A DNA stretch of 64,000 nucleotides from Verrucomicrobiota bacterium (GCA_003219695.1 QHQA01000050.1:34867-98866), one strand, 5' to 3'. Shown: positions 49,012 to 57,974, counted from the stretch's first letter. Made by a program: numbers and translations. The notes: generated from the sequence alone by a model not told the origin.

Positions 49012-50316
49012 TCATGGCTTAATCATTACGACAGAATAACCGCCTATCATCTCGCCACCAACGCGCTGCCGAATCCGAAGAACTTGAGCCTCATGTGATT
49101 TCAAATTCGGAATAATGGCGTGAAAGGAGATTTTCAGCGGACAACAACCTCGATGGAAGCGCTCTCGCGGTTTCAACAGCGGAGCGCGTAGATCGGGTGG
49201 CAAATGAGTCAGGTCGGGTACGCGGGCGCCTTCCGCGCTAGGTGGAAAGAATCCCGCAGAAACAGGTGCGGTAGTAGGAGCAAATCCAGGATTTCGGTTC
49301 CCCGCGTAGAGCTGCAGCCATTCCATATTCGCGGGCGCATCTACAGTCACTTCCACTTCTGCATCGGCAGGGGCGTCGGGGTAACCAAGACTGAAACCAA
49401 GGTCAACCGAAGCTGGTGAAGCCGCCTGAACTACGGCGATATTCCGCTGGCCCACATGGCGATCCGCTCCGGCAGAGAACTGATTAGGATTGAGAGAGTC
49501 CAACAGTGGTTCGAAAACGCGAACAACGAGACATTCATGTCCGTTATTCTCAAAGGTGGGCACCCAGCTTTCCGGGCAACGCACGATCGCGTGGCAACCT
49601 TGGGTGAGCCATTGACCATACGGCTCCTTAACTTCAACCCATTTCGGATAGAGGGTGAAGCGATTAGCCAAGTCGACCCAGGTTGCCCCAACAAAATTAG
49701 CATCGGTACGAGAGATTCCGAGGCTGGGATTAAACCAGTAGAACTCAATGCGCACCCGGTAGGCTGGAGCCTTTCCTAGATTCCAGACATGAGCGTAAAG
49801 CGTATTGGGAACATTGGCTTGCGCGACTCCCCCCAGTGTCGGTGGATTCAATGGCGCAGTACTTGCGTCCTGATTCGGTGTAACGTAGATGTCTGGCGAC
49901 TCCCAAAAAATTCCTCCCGGTATGGGTCTCCCGCCCCGGTCGCCCGACGACGCTCGTATCAATAGGTAGGGAAGATATTCATCTTTTCTAGGACCAAATG
50001 TTGGTCCGTCTCGAAGGATGTCCTTGATTTTCCCTCGGAACCACGGGATTTGGTTCGGGTCTCCCTCCGGAGGCTTTCCCTCTGTCCAAGGTGGCACGCT
50101 CGATTTGTTCGGCTCGTCCGGCGGGGTTTGAGGAATGTCCACTGTACCTGGGTGCTTTTTAGGAGGTGGAGGGGGACACCTAGGTCGCTTTGGAGGCTCA
50201 CACTCGTGCTGCGGTGGAGTAATGGGTTTGCCGCAATCGCAGGTCATTGCAACATGGATGGTGAGATTCCCATGACAAGGACACTCACACGCGTAACCTT
50301 TGCCCTTTGGTTTCAT
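49012..50316 (-). CDS. Cys-rich N-terminal protein with beta domains, 434 aa
   Basis: The start (MKPKGKGYACECPCHGNLTI) overlaps the upstream stop as TAATG. The N-terminus has a Cys-rich, zinc-binding-like segment (ACECPCHG, TCDCGKPI, CEPPKRPRCPPPPPKK), then a Pro-rich linker. The remainder is beta-rich with an Ig-like unit (ANVPNTLYAHVWNLGKAPAY, RVRIEFYW), and a second with VDLGFSLGYPDAPADAEVEV. A carboxy Pro/Arg region precedes HAIIPNLKSHEAQVLRIRQR. It has no signal peptide. It probably forms a complex with the 759-aa product. Confidence 0.7.
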   Translation of the reverse strand: MKPKGKGYACECPCHGNLTIHVAMTCDCGKPITPPQHECEPPKRPRCPPPPPKKHPGTVDIPQTPPDEPNKSSVPPWTEGKPPEGDPNQIPWFRGKIKDILRDGPTFGPRKDEYLPYLLIRASSGDRGGRPIPGGIFWESPDIYVTPNQDASTAPLNPPTLGGVAQANVPNTLYAHVWNLGKAPAYRVRIEFYWFNPSLGISRTDANFVGATWVDLANRFTLYPKWVEVKEPYGQWLTQGCHAIVRCPESWVPTFENNGHECLVVRVFEPLLDSLNPNQFSAGADRHVGQRNIAVVQAASPASVDLGFSLGYPDAPADAEVEVTVDAPANMEWLQLYAGNRNPGFAPTTAPVSAGFFPPSAEGARVPDLTHLPPDLRAPLLKPRERFHRGCCPLKISFHAIIPNLKSHEAQVLRIRQRVGGEMIGGYSVVMIKP

Positions 50317-52595
50317 TACTTCTTCCGCTTGGGCTTCCGGGGACGTCTGCCGGCCGTCTTGGCGCGAGTTATTCCTCTTTTGGCCGCAGCGTTTGTCCGA
50401 AGTTGCACAACTGGCGGAGCCTCTTGACAATGTGGGTCTTTCAGGCCGGGGCCGTCCCAGTGAAGCTGCAAAGGCACTGCGGAATTCCAGTTTATTGGAC
50501 CCAAGAAGCTTTGGCCCATCTGCGGAGGGTGCGTGCACGGCTCAAAGTAATTGAATCCCTCGGGATCCGGCTCCGGATTGTCCGTTGTCTTTCGATTCCA
50601 ATCCCAGCAGTGATACCCGTAGCCACAATCAGAATCCAGGTTCCATTCCGTGAGTGGCACTTTCGTACCGTCTTTCTGAACCGGATCGCGAGTTGAGAGC
50701 CAAAGAAGATATTCCGTGAAAGCCACGGCATCTCCTAAGTGCTTGGTTGGTGTTACGTCCAATCCGACTTGATCGGCTTCGCCTGGGCTGGCCGCTGTTT
50801 CGAACCGATCGCGAATGGTCGGATCGCTGTTTAGGGCCCCAAAGAGAATCCCAGGCCCAGAACCTGCCGCGTGTGGACCCGCGGTTGTGGGCGGTGTTGG
50901 AGTGACCTCTGTCCAGTGAAATTCACGAACGGACGTTGGATAGCTCCAAGGCCGTCGAAACTCGTCTGGATTTTCGCCTTCATCCGTAGGGATGGAATGA
51001 GGATATTCTGGGTCACGATAAGTCTGACCCGGCCGAATCGGTTCTGGAGGGGGCAACCAGCCCGCGAAAATATCTCCGTCAAGATTTAAAACCTCCTTAA
51101 ATGCTCCTGATTCGGTGTTGCCGATCTGGATGAGGATCTGTGCAATTTCATCCTCCATAGGCAGCATATAGCCCGTCATCACCAAGACCGCCCGAAATGA
51201 CTTGAGCATGTGGAATAGCGGCAACTCCAGTGCGTAGTAGAGCGCCAGCCGAAATGGGTATGTGAGCAAATCTGCCAGAATTGCCCACGGAAGTGTCGCG
51301 AGATACAGAGCAACCTCTGCGATGTAGGCAATGACGGCAATCACCGATAGGATGAAGTCAAGCAAGTCATCCCAGAAACTTCCGTCCCCGTTGCCACCAC
51401 CATCCCCTGGGGGAGCATCCCCTGCTGGATCCGACATGGTCGGGAAGTCTAGATTCGGAAACACGTCGGGAGGATCCGGCGGCTCGTGAGAGAATCCATC
51501 CACCGTAACTAACTTCAGGTATCGGAAGAAGAGATCGTAAGCTTCTTTAATCAGGTCTGGAGCGGGACGACCGTCAGTGGGGTCCAGAATCAAAGGATGC
51601 TTTCCGTCTGGATACCAAACATCCTTTATCGCCTGACGCAGGATATCTGGAAGCGAATCGGGTAGACTTGAGTCGATATCCAAAAGCCGTTTGCGTTCCC
51701 AGTTCTCTCTGAGTGTTCCGCCGGTTGGATAGGAAGGGCGGGCGACCGCATTGCCGGTGTCGTCTTGGAATGCGATATCAAAATACAAAGCAGACTCCGT
51801 TAATTGCGGATAGTTCTCTCCGGATCGGGGTGACGTGGGGTCATTCAGATACCAGTAAGCGTCCATATGGTTTTCCACCAGATGGTGGCGTTGCCAATGA
51901 AGCCGGAAGGGCCCGCCAGAGATGGCGTTTACGAACGCGTGGCCCGTGACATCCGTTGCGATATGGGTCATGTAACCCAAGGCGTAGGCGCGAGCAGGAT
52001 CACTCTCACTCGCGTCAGCGCTCTTCCAAATCGCACGAGCGAATTGTCCCGTGTCGCGGTAGTGAAGCATGTCGGACCAAAAATAAGCTTTCTCGTCATA
52101 GCCTTTATCCAGGCCCAAGGAAAAGAAACTCCACCAATCCTCTTGCTGAACGACAAAATCTTCCAATGCTGTGATTAGAATGCTGCTGAGCTCCCCGGAA
52201 ATATCTCCGACTGTCTCAGAAAGACCTCCGGTCAGTCGGCTCATCTCCTCCGCGGTGTCTTCGCTAATCGGCCCAAGATAGTGTTCCCACTTCGAGATGT
52301 AAGGATCTATCGCGTTATAGAGGTCTTCCAAGAAGTTCAGTACCGCAACAAGCACGCTGGATACGTTGATGCCGTCCTCGTTCCTGAAATCAGGGAGGAA
52401 GAAAAAAAGATCGGGGCCGATCGCACCCAAACTGGCAAAGTTTCGGTAGTCCTGAAGTAGGTCGCCGACCCGTTTGGTATCAAGCCCTGTCCACTTTGGG
52501 TCAATCCGATCTGAGGCTCTTACTTCGTAGCGCCCGCGCGCCAAACGAAGCCCTGCATGCCGCATCGAACTCATATGAATACATGGGCCAGGCAT
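50316..52595 (-). CDS. Zinc-dependent phospholipase C-like protein, 759 aa
   Basis: The N-terminal half matches the zinc-dependent phospholipase C/S1-P1-like fold: GAIGPDLFFFLPDFRNEDG, WSDMLHYRDTGQFARAIW, YALGYMTHIATDVTGHAFVN and HWQRHHLVENHMDAYWYL supply the Asp and His metal ligands. The middle has hydrophobic helices (LDFILSVIAVIAYIAEVALY, LATLPWAILADLLTYP). The C-terminal half has Pro-rich and Trp-containing stretches and ends in a basic tail (GRRPRKPKRKK). It begins with a strong ribosome-binding site (AGGAGG). It is the first gene of the minus-strand operon and probably its catalytic component, acting on phospholipid or phosphodiester bonds. Confidence 0.8.
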   Translation of the reverse strand: MPGPCIHMSSMRHAGLRLARGRYEVRASDRIDPKWTGLDTKRVGDLLQDYRNFASLGAIGPDLFFFLPDFRNEDGINVSSVLVAVLNFLEDLYNAIDPYISKWEHYLGPISEDTAEEMSRLTGGLSETVGDISGELSSILITALEDFVVQQEDWWSFFSLGLDKGYDEKAYFWSDMLHYRDTGQFARAIWKSADASESDPARAYALGYMTHIATDVTGHAFVNAISGGPFRLHWQRHHLVENHMDAYWYLNDPTSPRSGENYPQLTESALYFDIAFQDDTGNAVARPSYPTGGTLRENWERKRLLDIDSSLPDSLPDILRQAIKDVWYPDGKHPLILDPTDGRPAPDLIKEAYDLFFRYLKLVTVDGFSHEPPDPPDVFPNLDFPTMSDPAGDAPPGDGGGNGDGSFWDDLLDFILSVIAVIAYIAEVALYLATLPWAILADLLTYPFRLALYYALELPLFHMLKSFRAVLVMTGYMLPMEDEIAQILIQIGNTESGAFKEVLNLDGDIFAGWLPPPEPIRPGQTYRDPEYPHSIPTDEGENPDEFRRPWSYPTSVREFHWTEVTPTPPTTAGPHAAGSGPGILFGALNSDPTIRDRFETAASPGEADQVGLDVTPTKHLGDAVAFTEYLLWLSTRDPVQKDGTKVPLTEWNLDSDCGYGYHCWDWNRKTTDNPEPDPEGFNYFEPCTHPPQMGQSFLGPINWNSAVPLQLHWDGPGLKDPHCQEAPPVVQLRTNAAAKRGITRAKTAGRRPRKPKRKK

Positions 52596-52653
52596 TGACG
52601 GCCTCCTACTTTAGGGAGTAAATATGGAACGTTGGTAAGGCGTGACATTCCGC

Positions 52654-52666
52654 GTCACGTCGTGAC
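52654..52666. promoter_or_regulatory. Inverted operator-like site GTCAC-GTC-GTGAC
   Basis: The site lies 59 bp before the phospholipase-like start, within CGTGACATTCCGCGTCACGT, continuing CGTGACATTCC, a repeat of CGTGACATTCC. It shares the GTCAC-N3-GTGAC core with 43347-43359. Confidence 0.5.
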
Positions 52667-52675
52667 ATTCCAGCG

Positions 52676-52954
52676 TCACTCGACACGGCAACGACAAAAT
52701 GATACGAAGTAGGCGCAATGAAATAAGCGAATACGTGGATCAGTGGTGTGTATTGCCGAATCCGGAGCAATGGCAAGTGACGCCAGAAACATCGCGACGA
52801 AAATTCCTGCTATCGCCCACGTCCAGAGTAGCCACGCGGGGATCACGCCGCCTCGTCCTTGATAAATCGCGAGGGCGGCAGCGATAAGCGTGCTGCTTGT
52901 CCACCACACCCAATGGCGGCAAATATCTTTGATGTACGCCCACAGCTCGGCCAT
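52676..52954 (-). CDS. Small two-helix membrane protein, 92 aa, probably altered at the C-terminus
   Basis: From the ATG at 52954 the protein reads MAELWAYIKDICRHWVWWTS, with helices around STLIAAALAIYQGRG and WLLWTWAIAGIFVAMFLASL. This W/A-rich two-helix layout is a common small membrane protein type. The frame can be extended to 53080, but the upstream part has no clear start. The last ~25 residues (RLFHCAYFVSFCRCRVE) do not fit the pattern, suggesting a frameshift near 52760. Function is unknown. Confidence 0.5.
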   Translation of the reverse strand: MAELWAYIKDICRHWVWWTSSTLIAAALAIYQGRGGVIPAWLLWTWAIAGIFVAMFLASLAIAPDSAIHTTDPRIRLFHCAYFVSFCRCRVE

Positions 52955-53111
52955 TTTCAGAGAATAACTGCGGCGCCAATGTCCGTCAGCGTTTTTCGCT
53001 CTCGGCCAAAAATAGGGCAGTACCAAGAACGCGGCGGGGCTTGCCACGCCATACGCTTCTCCACTGAGATTCACCGCCACGCTGCGCTTCAGTGCGCTTG
53101 CGGGCTACCAG

Positions 53112-53291
53112 ATGAACGTTTCACCAGCTGACATAAAAGAATCTACATTCATTGTCGGTCCTCAGTTTGGGGAACCCTGGGTTAAAAATGAAGATGTAAC
53201 GATAATGCCTTTAGTGGCAGAATCCCTCACGCAAGTGGTCATGCGCTACAAGAAGATTGATTACGCACTCTCCGACGGTCCGCAAAAATAA
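53112..53291 (+). CDS. Possible small protein or gene remnant, 59 aa
   Basis: The frame reads MNVSPADIKESTFIVGPQFG, then EPWVKNEDVTIMPLVAESLT, and ends ALSDGPQK. The codon pattern looks coding, and the frame is open upstream to 53016. It may be the 3' end of a longer decayed gene. No family was recognised. Confidence 0.4.
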   Translation: MNVSPADIKESTFIVGPQFGEPWVKNEDVTIMPLVAESLTQVVMRYKKIDYALSDGPQK

Positions 53292-53348
53292 CAACACCGT
53301 TAACTTTCCGGTGTTGCGCACAACCGCAACCGCAGGCATTGGGATTGT

Positions 53349-54365
53349 ATGAAAACGAAAACTTCACCCACAATAAATTTAATGAACCACTCGCCTGCAC
53401 GTAGTGACAACTTGGACTGCGATTCCCGCCGTGCCTGCGGATTTCGTATCGCTTCGGTGATAATCGCGCTCATAACCACACTAACTTTGATCCCGACCCT
53501 AAGGGCTGCGCAGACCAGGCGCGGTTGCGCAACTCCGGTGATCGAACAATATGGAGTCGCCCACAGTAGTTTCGGAGATACTCCGTTAAGATGGAGAGCT
53601 TTTATCCCAACCGACGGTCAAACCCACCCAGCGATAATTGTCATTCACGGTGGCGAATTTAGGAGTGGTGATTTTGATGATACACGAACGGATCAAGATT
53701 TGGTTTGCGCTGGTTTTTGCGTTTTCGACATCGAATATCGTCTCGCGCCTCCCGGAAAACTTCAGGGGCAGGGCAGTGACCCTGGCCACTATCCTGAGCA
53801 GACCGATGACGTGGCCACGGCGATTCGCGCCGCTAGGAATCCAGCGCGAGGGTCGGTGGCATTTGGGAGAGTTAACGGCAAGGTAGGCGCGGTTGGCGGG
53901 AGTGCTGGTGCCTCACATGCTGCCTACTGTGCCGCGGCTCCGACTCTCGGAGGCGACCAGTTGGACGCCGCCGTGCTCCTGAGCGGGGCATACGATTTTC
54001 ATGATCCGGCTTCGCTTATCGATACCAGGTGTGCACAGTTTGGCACAGACGTTCGCAATTACGTTGGTTGCTCGCCTGGCCCTGCTTGTGACAGTAACGG
54101 AGGGTTACTCGACCTGGCTTCGCCTTATCGGAGATTTACCAGCTCTTCTTCGCCAGTTTTAATTATTGCGACCAATCTCGATCCGATGCCGCCCAATCAG
54201 TTCACAATCTTAGTGAACAAGGTGGCGGCGGTAGGCGTGCGCAATTGTGAACAGCTTCTCATAACAGAAAGGCCGGGGCCAGATGGATGCACTCGGCATT
54301 CCTTCGAGTATTGGCCGGTTGTGGCAGATGAGGCAATTGCGTTTCTCAATACATCGTTAAATTGA
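53349..54365 (+). CDS. Secreted alpha/beta-hydrolase (esterase/lipase-like)
   Basis: This 338-aa protein has an N-terminal hydrophobic signal (IASVIIALITTLTLIPTLRA). The alpha/beta-hydrolase core shows the oxyanion motif IIVIHGGEF and the nucleophile elbow GAVGGSAGAS (Ser in GGSAG). The late catalytic Asp/His region is ATNLDPMPPNQFTI and GCTRHSFEYWP. The family is the HGG/GxSxG carboxylesterase type (BD-FAE-like), which removes acyl groups from sugars or small esters. Two Cys pairs in DSRRACG and GCSPGPACDSNG suggest disulfides, consistent with export. Neighbours are remnants, so no operon is apparent. Confidence 0.82.
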   Translation: MKTKTSPTINLMNHSPARSDNLDCDSRRACGFRIASVIIALITTLTLIPTLRAAQTRRGCATPVIEQYGVAHSSFGDTPLRWRAFIPTDGQTHPAIIVIHGGEFRSGDFDDTRTDQDLVCAGFCVFDIEYRLAPPGKLQGQGSDPGHYPEQTDDVATAIRAARNPARGSVAFGRVNGKVGAVGGSAGASHAAYCAAAPTLGGDQLDAAVLLSGAYDFHDPASLIDTRCAQFGTDVRNYVGCSPGPACDSNGGLLDLASPYRRFTSSSSPVLIIATNLDPMPPNQFTILVNKVAAVGVRNCEQLLITERPGPDGCTRHSFEYWPVVADEAIAFLNTSLN

Positions 54366-54405
54366 TCCCGACGGCACCACTCGGCGTGTTTTCCTTAACG
54401 CGTGA

Positions 54406-54717
54406 TTGTCGCAGTCAACCCATCGACCCTATCGAGCGAAGCGGTCTCCATTAAACGGCTGGAAGTGCTTTGAAGCGCCGGGCGTTGACCCCGTATTCTT
54501 GAATCAAGAGCAAGCAATCGACTACGCCACTGGCCGCGCACGTTTTCGCTCGGACGAGATTCGCGGCTTGTCTCAATCGGAGTTTAGGTCTTTGTCCGCT
54601 CGCGTCCGCGAACAAAGTGCGGACGTTTGTTGTCCGTCCGTTCATTTCTCTAGGGATGTGAGCCGACGGCAGAGAATCGCAGGAAATTTAGTTCTTGACA
54701 TTCTTCGGCGCAATTGA
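54406..54717 (+). pseudogene. Probable fragment of a small hypothetical gene, 103 codons
   Basis: The central part (NGWKCFEAPGVDPVFLNQEQ, then AIDYATGRARFRSDEIRGL) looks like a folded small protein. The N- and C-termini (SQSTHRPYRAKR, SVHFSRDVSRRQ) look like random translation. This suggests a decayed gene with changed ends. No family name is known to me. It is followed by a short spacer and the kelch remnant. Confidence 0.45.
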
Positions 54718-54831
54718 AACTCTGGCGGTTGCGCCAAGTCCGTTAGGCAACTCCAGCCAAGCCACCTGACCCTCTTTCCGCAGGGAAACCGCGAACGACA
54801 GGGCTCGCTCGCACAACTTGAGATACTGGTA

Positions 54832-55426
54832 ATGAAAGAACAGTCCGCTTCTCAATCCGCCTTCTTCAAATCCACGCGCTTTAATCGGCTTTGCTCTTTA
54901 CGTGGCTGGCCTCGTGTTGGCCTTCGTTCCCATGAGCAACGTGGCCGCGGAAGACAATGCCGCCGCGGAGCTGAGTCAATCGGTACCGACGCAACCGCCG
55001 GGTACGTGGAAAGTCACCGGCGATCTCGTCACTGCACGCTACTTACACACGGCGACGTTGCTGCCGAACGGGCAGGTGCTGGTGGCTGGGGGCAGCCACG
55101 GTTCTGGCGTCTTAGAAGCCGCGGAACTATACGATCCCGCGATCGGGATGTGGACATTGACCGACCCCATGCTCACTAGACGCAGCGGCCATACGACGAC
55201 GTTGCTGTCGAACGGGCAGGTGCTGGTGGCCGGCGGTACCAAGATGGGCATGGCAGAACTATACGATCCGGCGACAGGAATGTGGACGGCGACCCAACGT
55301 TTTGCCCCAGAGCGGTATTACCATAGGGCGACGTCGGGGCCGAACGGGCAGGTGCTTGTCTCAGGAGGATTCTCCCGCCACTTCGGCGTTCTTGCGCGCG
55401 CGCAACTCTACAAATCGGCGCCCTAA
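54832..55426 (+). pseudogene. Kelch-type propeller gene with early frameshift
   Basis: A start at 54832 (MKEQSASQSAFFKSTRFN) is in a different frame from the body. The body frame opens just after 54833 and reads NPRALIGFALYVAGLVLAFV, then continues to the stop at 55426. One extra A in CTTCAAATCC (about 54867-54871) would join the signal-peptide halves as SAFF-NPRALIGFALY. The body has a signal helix and three kelch blades (TARYLHTATLLPNGQVLVAG, MAELYDPATGMWTATQ). A GTG start at 54902 would give a 174-aa protein with a shortened signal. The frameshift is either a real lesion or a sequencing error. Confidence 0.6.
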
Positions 55427-55601
55427 GCGGTCGACATTGAATAGCGCGGCATCGGTCAATCGTCGGCCAGCGCGTTGATCTCGGGATGAGCTAGGTTCAT
55501 CGCGTCATCGCATGCAAGGAGCGCAGGAATGATGAGAATAAAACCTTGACTTATTGATCGCGGATGACATAACAAGCTTCTTGATTACGTCATCCGACGT
55601 T

Positions 55602-55886
55602 TCAACGCATCTTCGGCAGGGATGAGGAAATGGGGCTGGGTCCAAAACGTCGGCTGTCGAACGCGTCGAAGCGGTTGTCGGCCATGACAAACAAGTGGTA
55701 AGGGGAAACGGTCACTGCGTTAAGGGTGCGAAGTATCGTAGTGGCAGCCAAGCCAGCTAGTACAACCCACCCTTGAATTTCGGTGGAATAATGATTGCTA
55801 ATTCTCCAAGAGAATATGGCAGCGCAGCCGAAAGCGTAAGCACACGCAGCAGCCAGTTGTTTCCAGTTGATATTATGTTGCGTCAT
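55602..55886 (-). CDS. Small membrane protein with signal-peptidase-like C-terminal motif, 94 aa
   Basis: The protein has two hydrophobic helices (LAAACAYAFGCAAIFSW, GWVVLAGLAATTILRTL). It then has SPYHLFVMADNRFDAFDSRR, very like the box (G)DNRxxSxDSRxFG of type I signal peptidases. The catalytic Ser and Lys boxes are absent and the length is a third of LepB, so it is not a working peptidase as is. The start overlaps the upstream glycosidase-like stop as ATGA, so the two are coupled. It is either a truncated LepB relative or a small protein borrowing the fold. Confidence 0.6.
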   Translation of the reverse strand: MTQHNINWKQLAAACAYAFGCAAIFSWRISNHYSTEIQGWVVLAGLAATTILRTLNAVTVSPYHLFVMADNRFDAFDSRRFGPSPISSSLPKMR

Positions 55887-57091
55887 TTCGCTTTGAGTTT
55901 GTCTCCACCTGCGAGCATTCTTGTGTTCGCGTCGTCAAACAGGGGCCACATTTCTGACTGATTGCAGTTGCCAGGGAAAATCTCGATCCCACGCGCCCCG
56001 TTGGCTATTCCCTTATCCAGCGATGTTTTCATGTCAGCAACGGTCGTCACGGGTAAATGGAATTGGTACATGGTAGGATGCCCAGCCGCCGAAAGCTTTT
56101 TGATCTGTAGCGTTCCTGGCGAATCTGGCGGTGGATAATTATTACCGGGCCAGAGACCTTCATTCGCAAATCCGAAGTTAGTGTATTTCGCTGCTGCCCA
56201 ATTAATGACATTATTCAAGGCATCTAGTCCGTCTTGTTTCGGGGAAGGTATTGCTCCGATAAACAAAAATGGCTTATTCGGAAAAACATCATGAAACATG
56301 TCCGTGATCCATTTTGCCCCAGCTGTCCATGCATCCATACAGCTTGAAAAACCATCACTGCTCGCCTTCGCGTTACAAGCGTCAATATCTTCTTGAGCCC
56401 TTACAAACGTTGATTCATGTACTCGCCCTACGCCGCTGATGTTGGCGTAGACGCAAAGCGGATCGTTCCCGTAACGACTGCCAAGAGCGTGAACCGTGTC
56501 GCTCCATGCAGTCTGAAACTTTGAATCCCACGGGAGAGGCATGTTCAGCTTCCCATGTCGCGTCTGCACAGGAAAGGCATAAGCATTCGTCGGCGAATCA
56601 AAAATCCAAGACGGCGAGGTATAACCGGCGGCTACAACAACAGCGAACTTTTTGCCGTGCTCACGGGCGAGTTCTACTCCTTTATCGAAGAAACTCCAAT
56701 CGCGGTTGCCTTTTGTTTGTTCCAGTCTTCCCCATGTCTCGCGCAGAAGCACCACTGGAAAATGAGAGTTCGTCCAACACGGCTTGTTTTTAAGATCGTG
56801 GTCTGGATCGCCCACATGAAGAGCGGGGATCATATACACGCAACCAATTCCAAAACCCTGCGCCGGAGTCGTGCTCGGTGTCGGTGTGAGTGTGGCCGTC
56901 GGTGTCGGAGCTGGAGTTGTCGCCGCGCCGCCGTCCAGCAGCACGACAATGGAAAACAATAAGACCGCACCTTTCCTTATAGCTCTAGATGTTGCTCTCC
57001 CAAGTGAAGTGAACGCGGCGACGAGAGTGGCTGGGACCAAGTAACTCATTGGGATTCGTAATGGAGGGAGACGCGAGTGCGATTCGTGCAT
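55883..57091 (-). CDS. Secreted TIM-barrel glycoside-hydrolase-like protein, 402 aa
   Basis: The N-terminus has a hydrophobic signal (GAVLLFSIVVLLDGGAATTP) and a Thr/Pro-rich linker (PAPTPTATLTPTPSTTPAQG). The rest reads as a beta/alpha-barrel of the beta-galactosidase (GH42/GH5-like) type: VVLLRETWGRLEQTKGNRDW, FFDKGVELAREHGKKFAVVV, a later NFGFANEGLWPGNNYPPP and GIEIFPGNCNQSEMWPLF. Acidic residues in RETW and FANEGLW are candidates for catalytic acid/base, which is inference. The start is uncertain between 57091 and ATG 57049. It is coupled by ATGA to the 94-aa membrane gene. Confidence 0.68.
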   Translation of the reverse strand: MHESHSRLPPLRIPMSYLVPATLVAAFTSLGRATSRAIRKGAVLLFSIVVLLDGGAATTPAPTPTATLTPTPSTTPAQGFGIGCVYMIPALHVGDPDHDLKNKPCWTNSHFPVVLLRETWGRLEQTKGNRDWSFFDKGVELAREHGKKFAVVVAAGYTSPSWIFDSPTNAYAFPVQTRHGKLNMPLPWDSKFQTAWSDTVHALGSRYGNDPLCVYANISGVGRVHESTFVRAQEDIDACNAKASSDGFSSCMDAWTAGAKWITDMFHDVFPNKPFLFIGAIPSPKQDGLDALNNVINWAAAKYTNFGFANEGLWPGNNYPPPDSPGTLQIKKLSAAGHPTMYQFHLPVTTVADMKTSLDKGIANGARGIEIFPGNCNQSEMWPLFDDANTRMLAGGDKLKAK

Positions 57092-57119
57092 TGCCGTGCC
57101 TATCTATATCATTTCGTCA

Positions 57120-57330
57120 TTGCAATGTGAAGACAAAAGAGATGCTGGTTTTAGTCCGGTGAAGTACTGGGAAACAATCGCTGGCAATCTCAAGAAAGCC
57201 GGTTGGAGTTTGGGCTGGGTCACAGCGATTGATTCCGACGGGCGAATGATCTGGATTGCCAACGCGCATCGCGATAACCGAAGGCGTTTCGTTGCGCATG
57301 CAGATAAAAAGCTGGCAGCTCACCGTCGTT
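57120..57330 (+). pseudogene. Remnant of small-protein family B (copy 1)
   Basis: The frame reads FSPVKYWETIAGNLKKAGWS, then LGWVTAIDSDGRMIWIANAH and RRFVAHADKKLAA. This is the same sequence type as the remnant at 58934-59110 (AIDFNGRTIWIADAHRGDGK). Here the frame runs on, unlike a normal ending, into the next gene, so the original C-terminus is lost. Confidence 0.5.
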
Positions 57331-57425
57331 CGGAAGGGTATAGCCAGACACGGATTTTTCATAGAAATTTCCAACGGCCGGGCCGCCTGTGCTGTCCAAC
57401 TCAAGAGGTTAAGGCTTTGGGAACT

Positions 57426-57851
57426 ATGCTCCCGAAATCACTCATTCTTAGCTTGGTCGGCGTACTCCTTGTGACGTTGAGCGTGTTTGCTGGCACATCG
57501 GTTCTTGAAGGCGTTGTTAAAGACGCCACTGGCCGCCCAATTAAAGGTGCCGATGTTCGGATTGAAGCGAAAAATTTTTCCAAAATTCTTAAGACTGATG
57601 CCAGTGGCCATTACGCTACCGGTGGCCTGGCAGTTGGTACCTATAAAGTCATGCTCGTTATCAACGGGCAAGTCAAAGCATTGATCCTCGACGCCAAGAC
57701 ACAGTTGGATAAACCCACACAGCTCAACTTCGATCTAAGCAAAAAGAGGGCGTCGGCTAACACCGGGGTTAATAATGTCGAGAAAGTCCGTAGACCTGCC
57801 GTGTACGGCAAGGATATCATGGACATCAGTGTGAGTACCCACCACCCCTGA
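57426..57851 (+). CDS. Secreted carboxypeptidase-regulatory-like domain protein, 141 aa
   Basis: From the ATG at 57426 the protein has a signal peptide (SLILSLVGVLLVTLSVFAGT). One carboxypeptidase-regulatory-like (CNA-B/transthyretin-like) domain follows: VLEGVVKDATGRPIKGADVR, then KTDASGHYATGGLAVGTYKV. The C-terminal ~40 residues are Lys/Asn-rich. Such domains act as beta-sandwich spacers or binding units in exported proteins. The same frame is open upstream to 57096, but that part is a remnant of an unrelated small family, so a fusion is unlikely. Confidence 0.7.
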   Translation: MLPKSLILSLVGVLLVTLSVFAGTSVLEGVVKDATGRPIKGADVRIEAKNFSKILKTDASGHYATGGLAVGTYKVMLVINGQVKALILDAKTQLDKPTQLNFDLSKKRASANTGVNNVEKVRRPAVYGKDIMDISVSTHHP

Positions 57852-57974
57852 CCCGGGGAAACAGTGCGAGACTAATTTAGGCGGCAGCGCCAGGTTTCCG
57901 TTTAGTTGCGTCCGGACGGCAAAAAAAGCTTCATTGTCCCTCAGTGCAGATGGCAGCGACGTCTGCAACGTGCG

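Noticed and set aside
55602..55886. Functional signal peptidase I
   Set aside because: Catalytic Ser and Lys boxes are missing and the protein is far too short.
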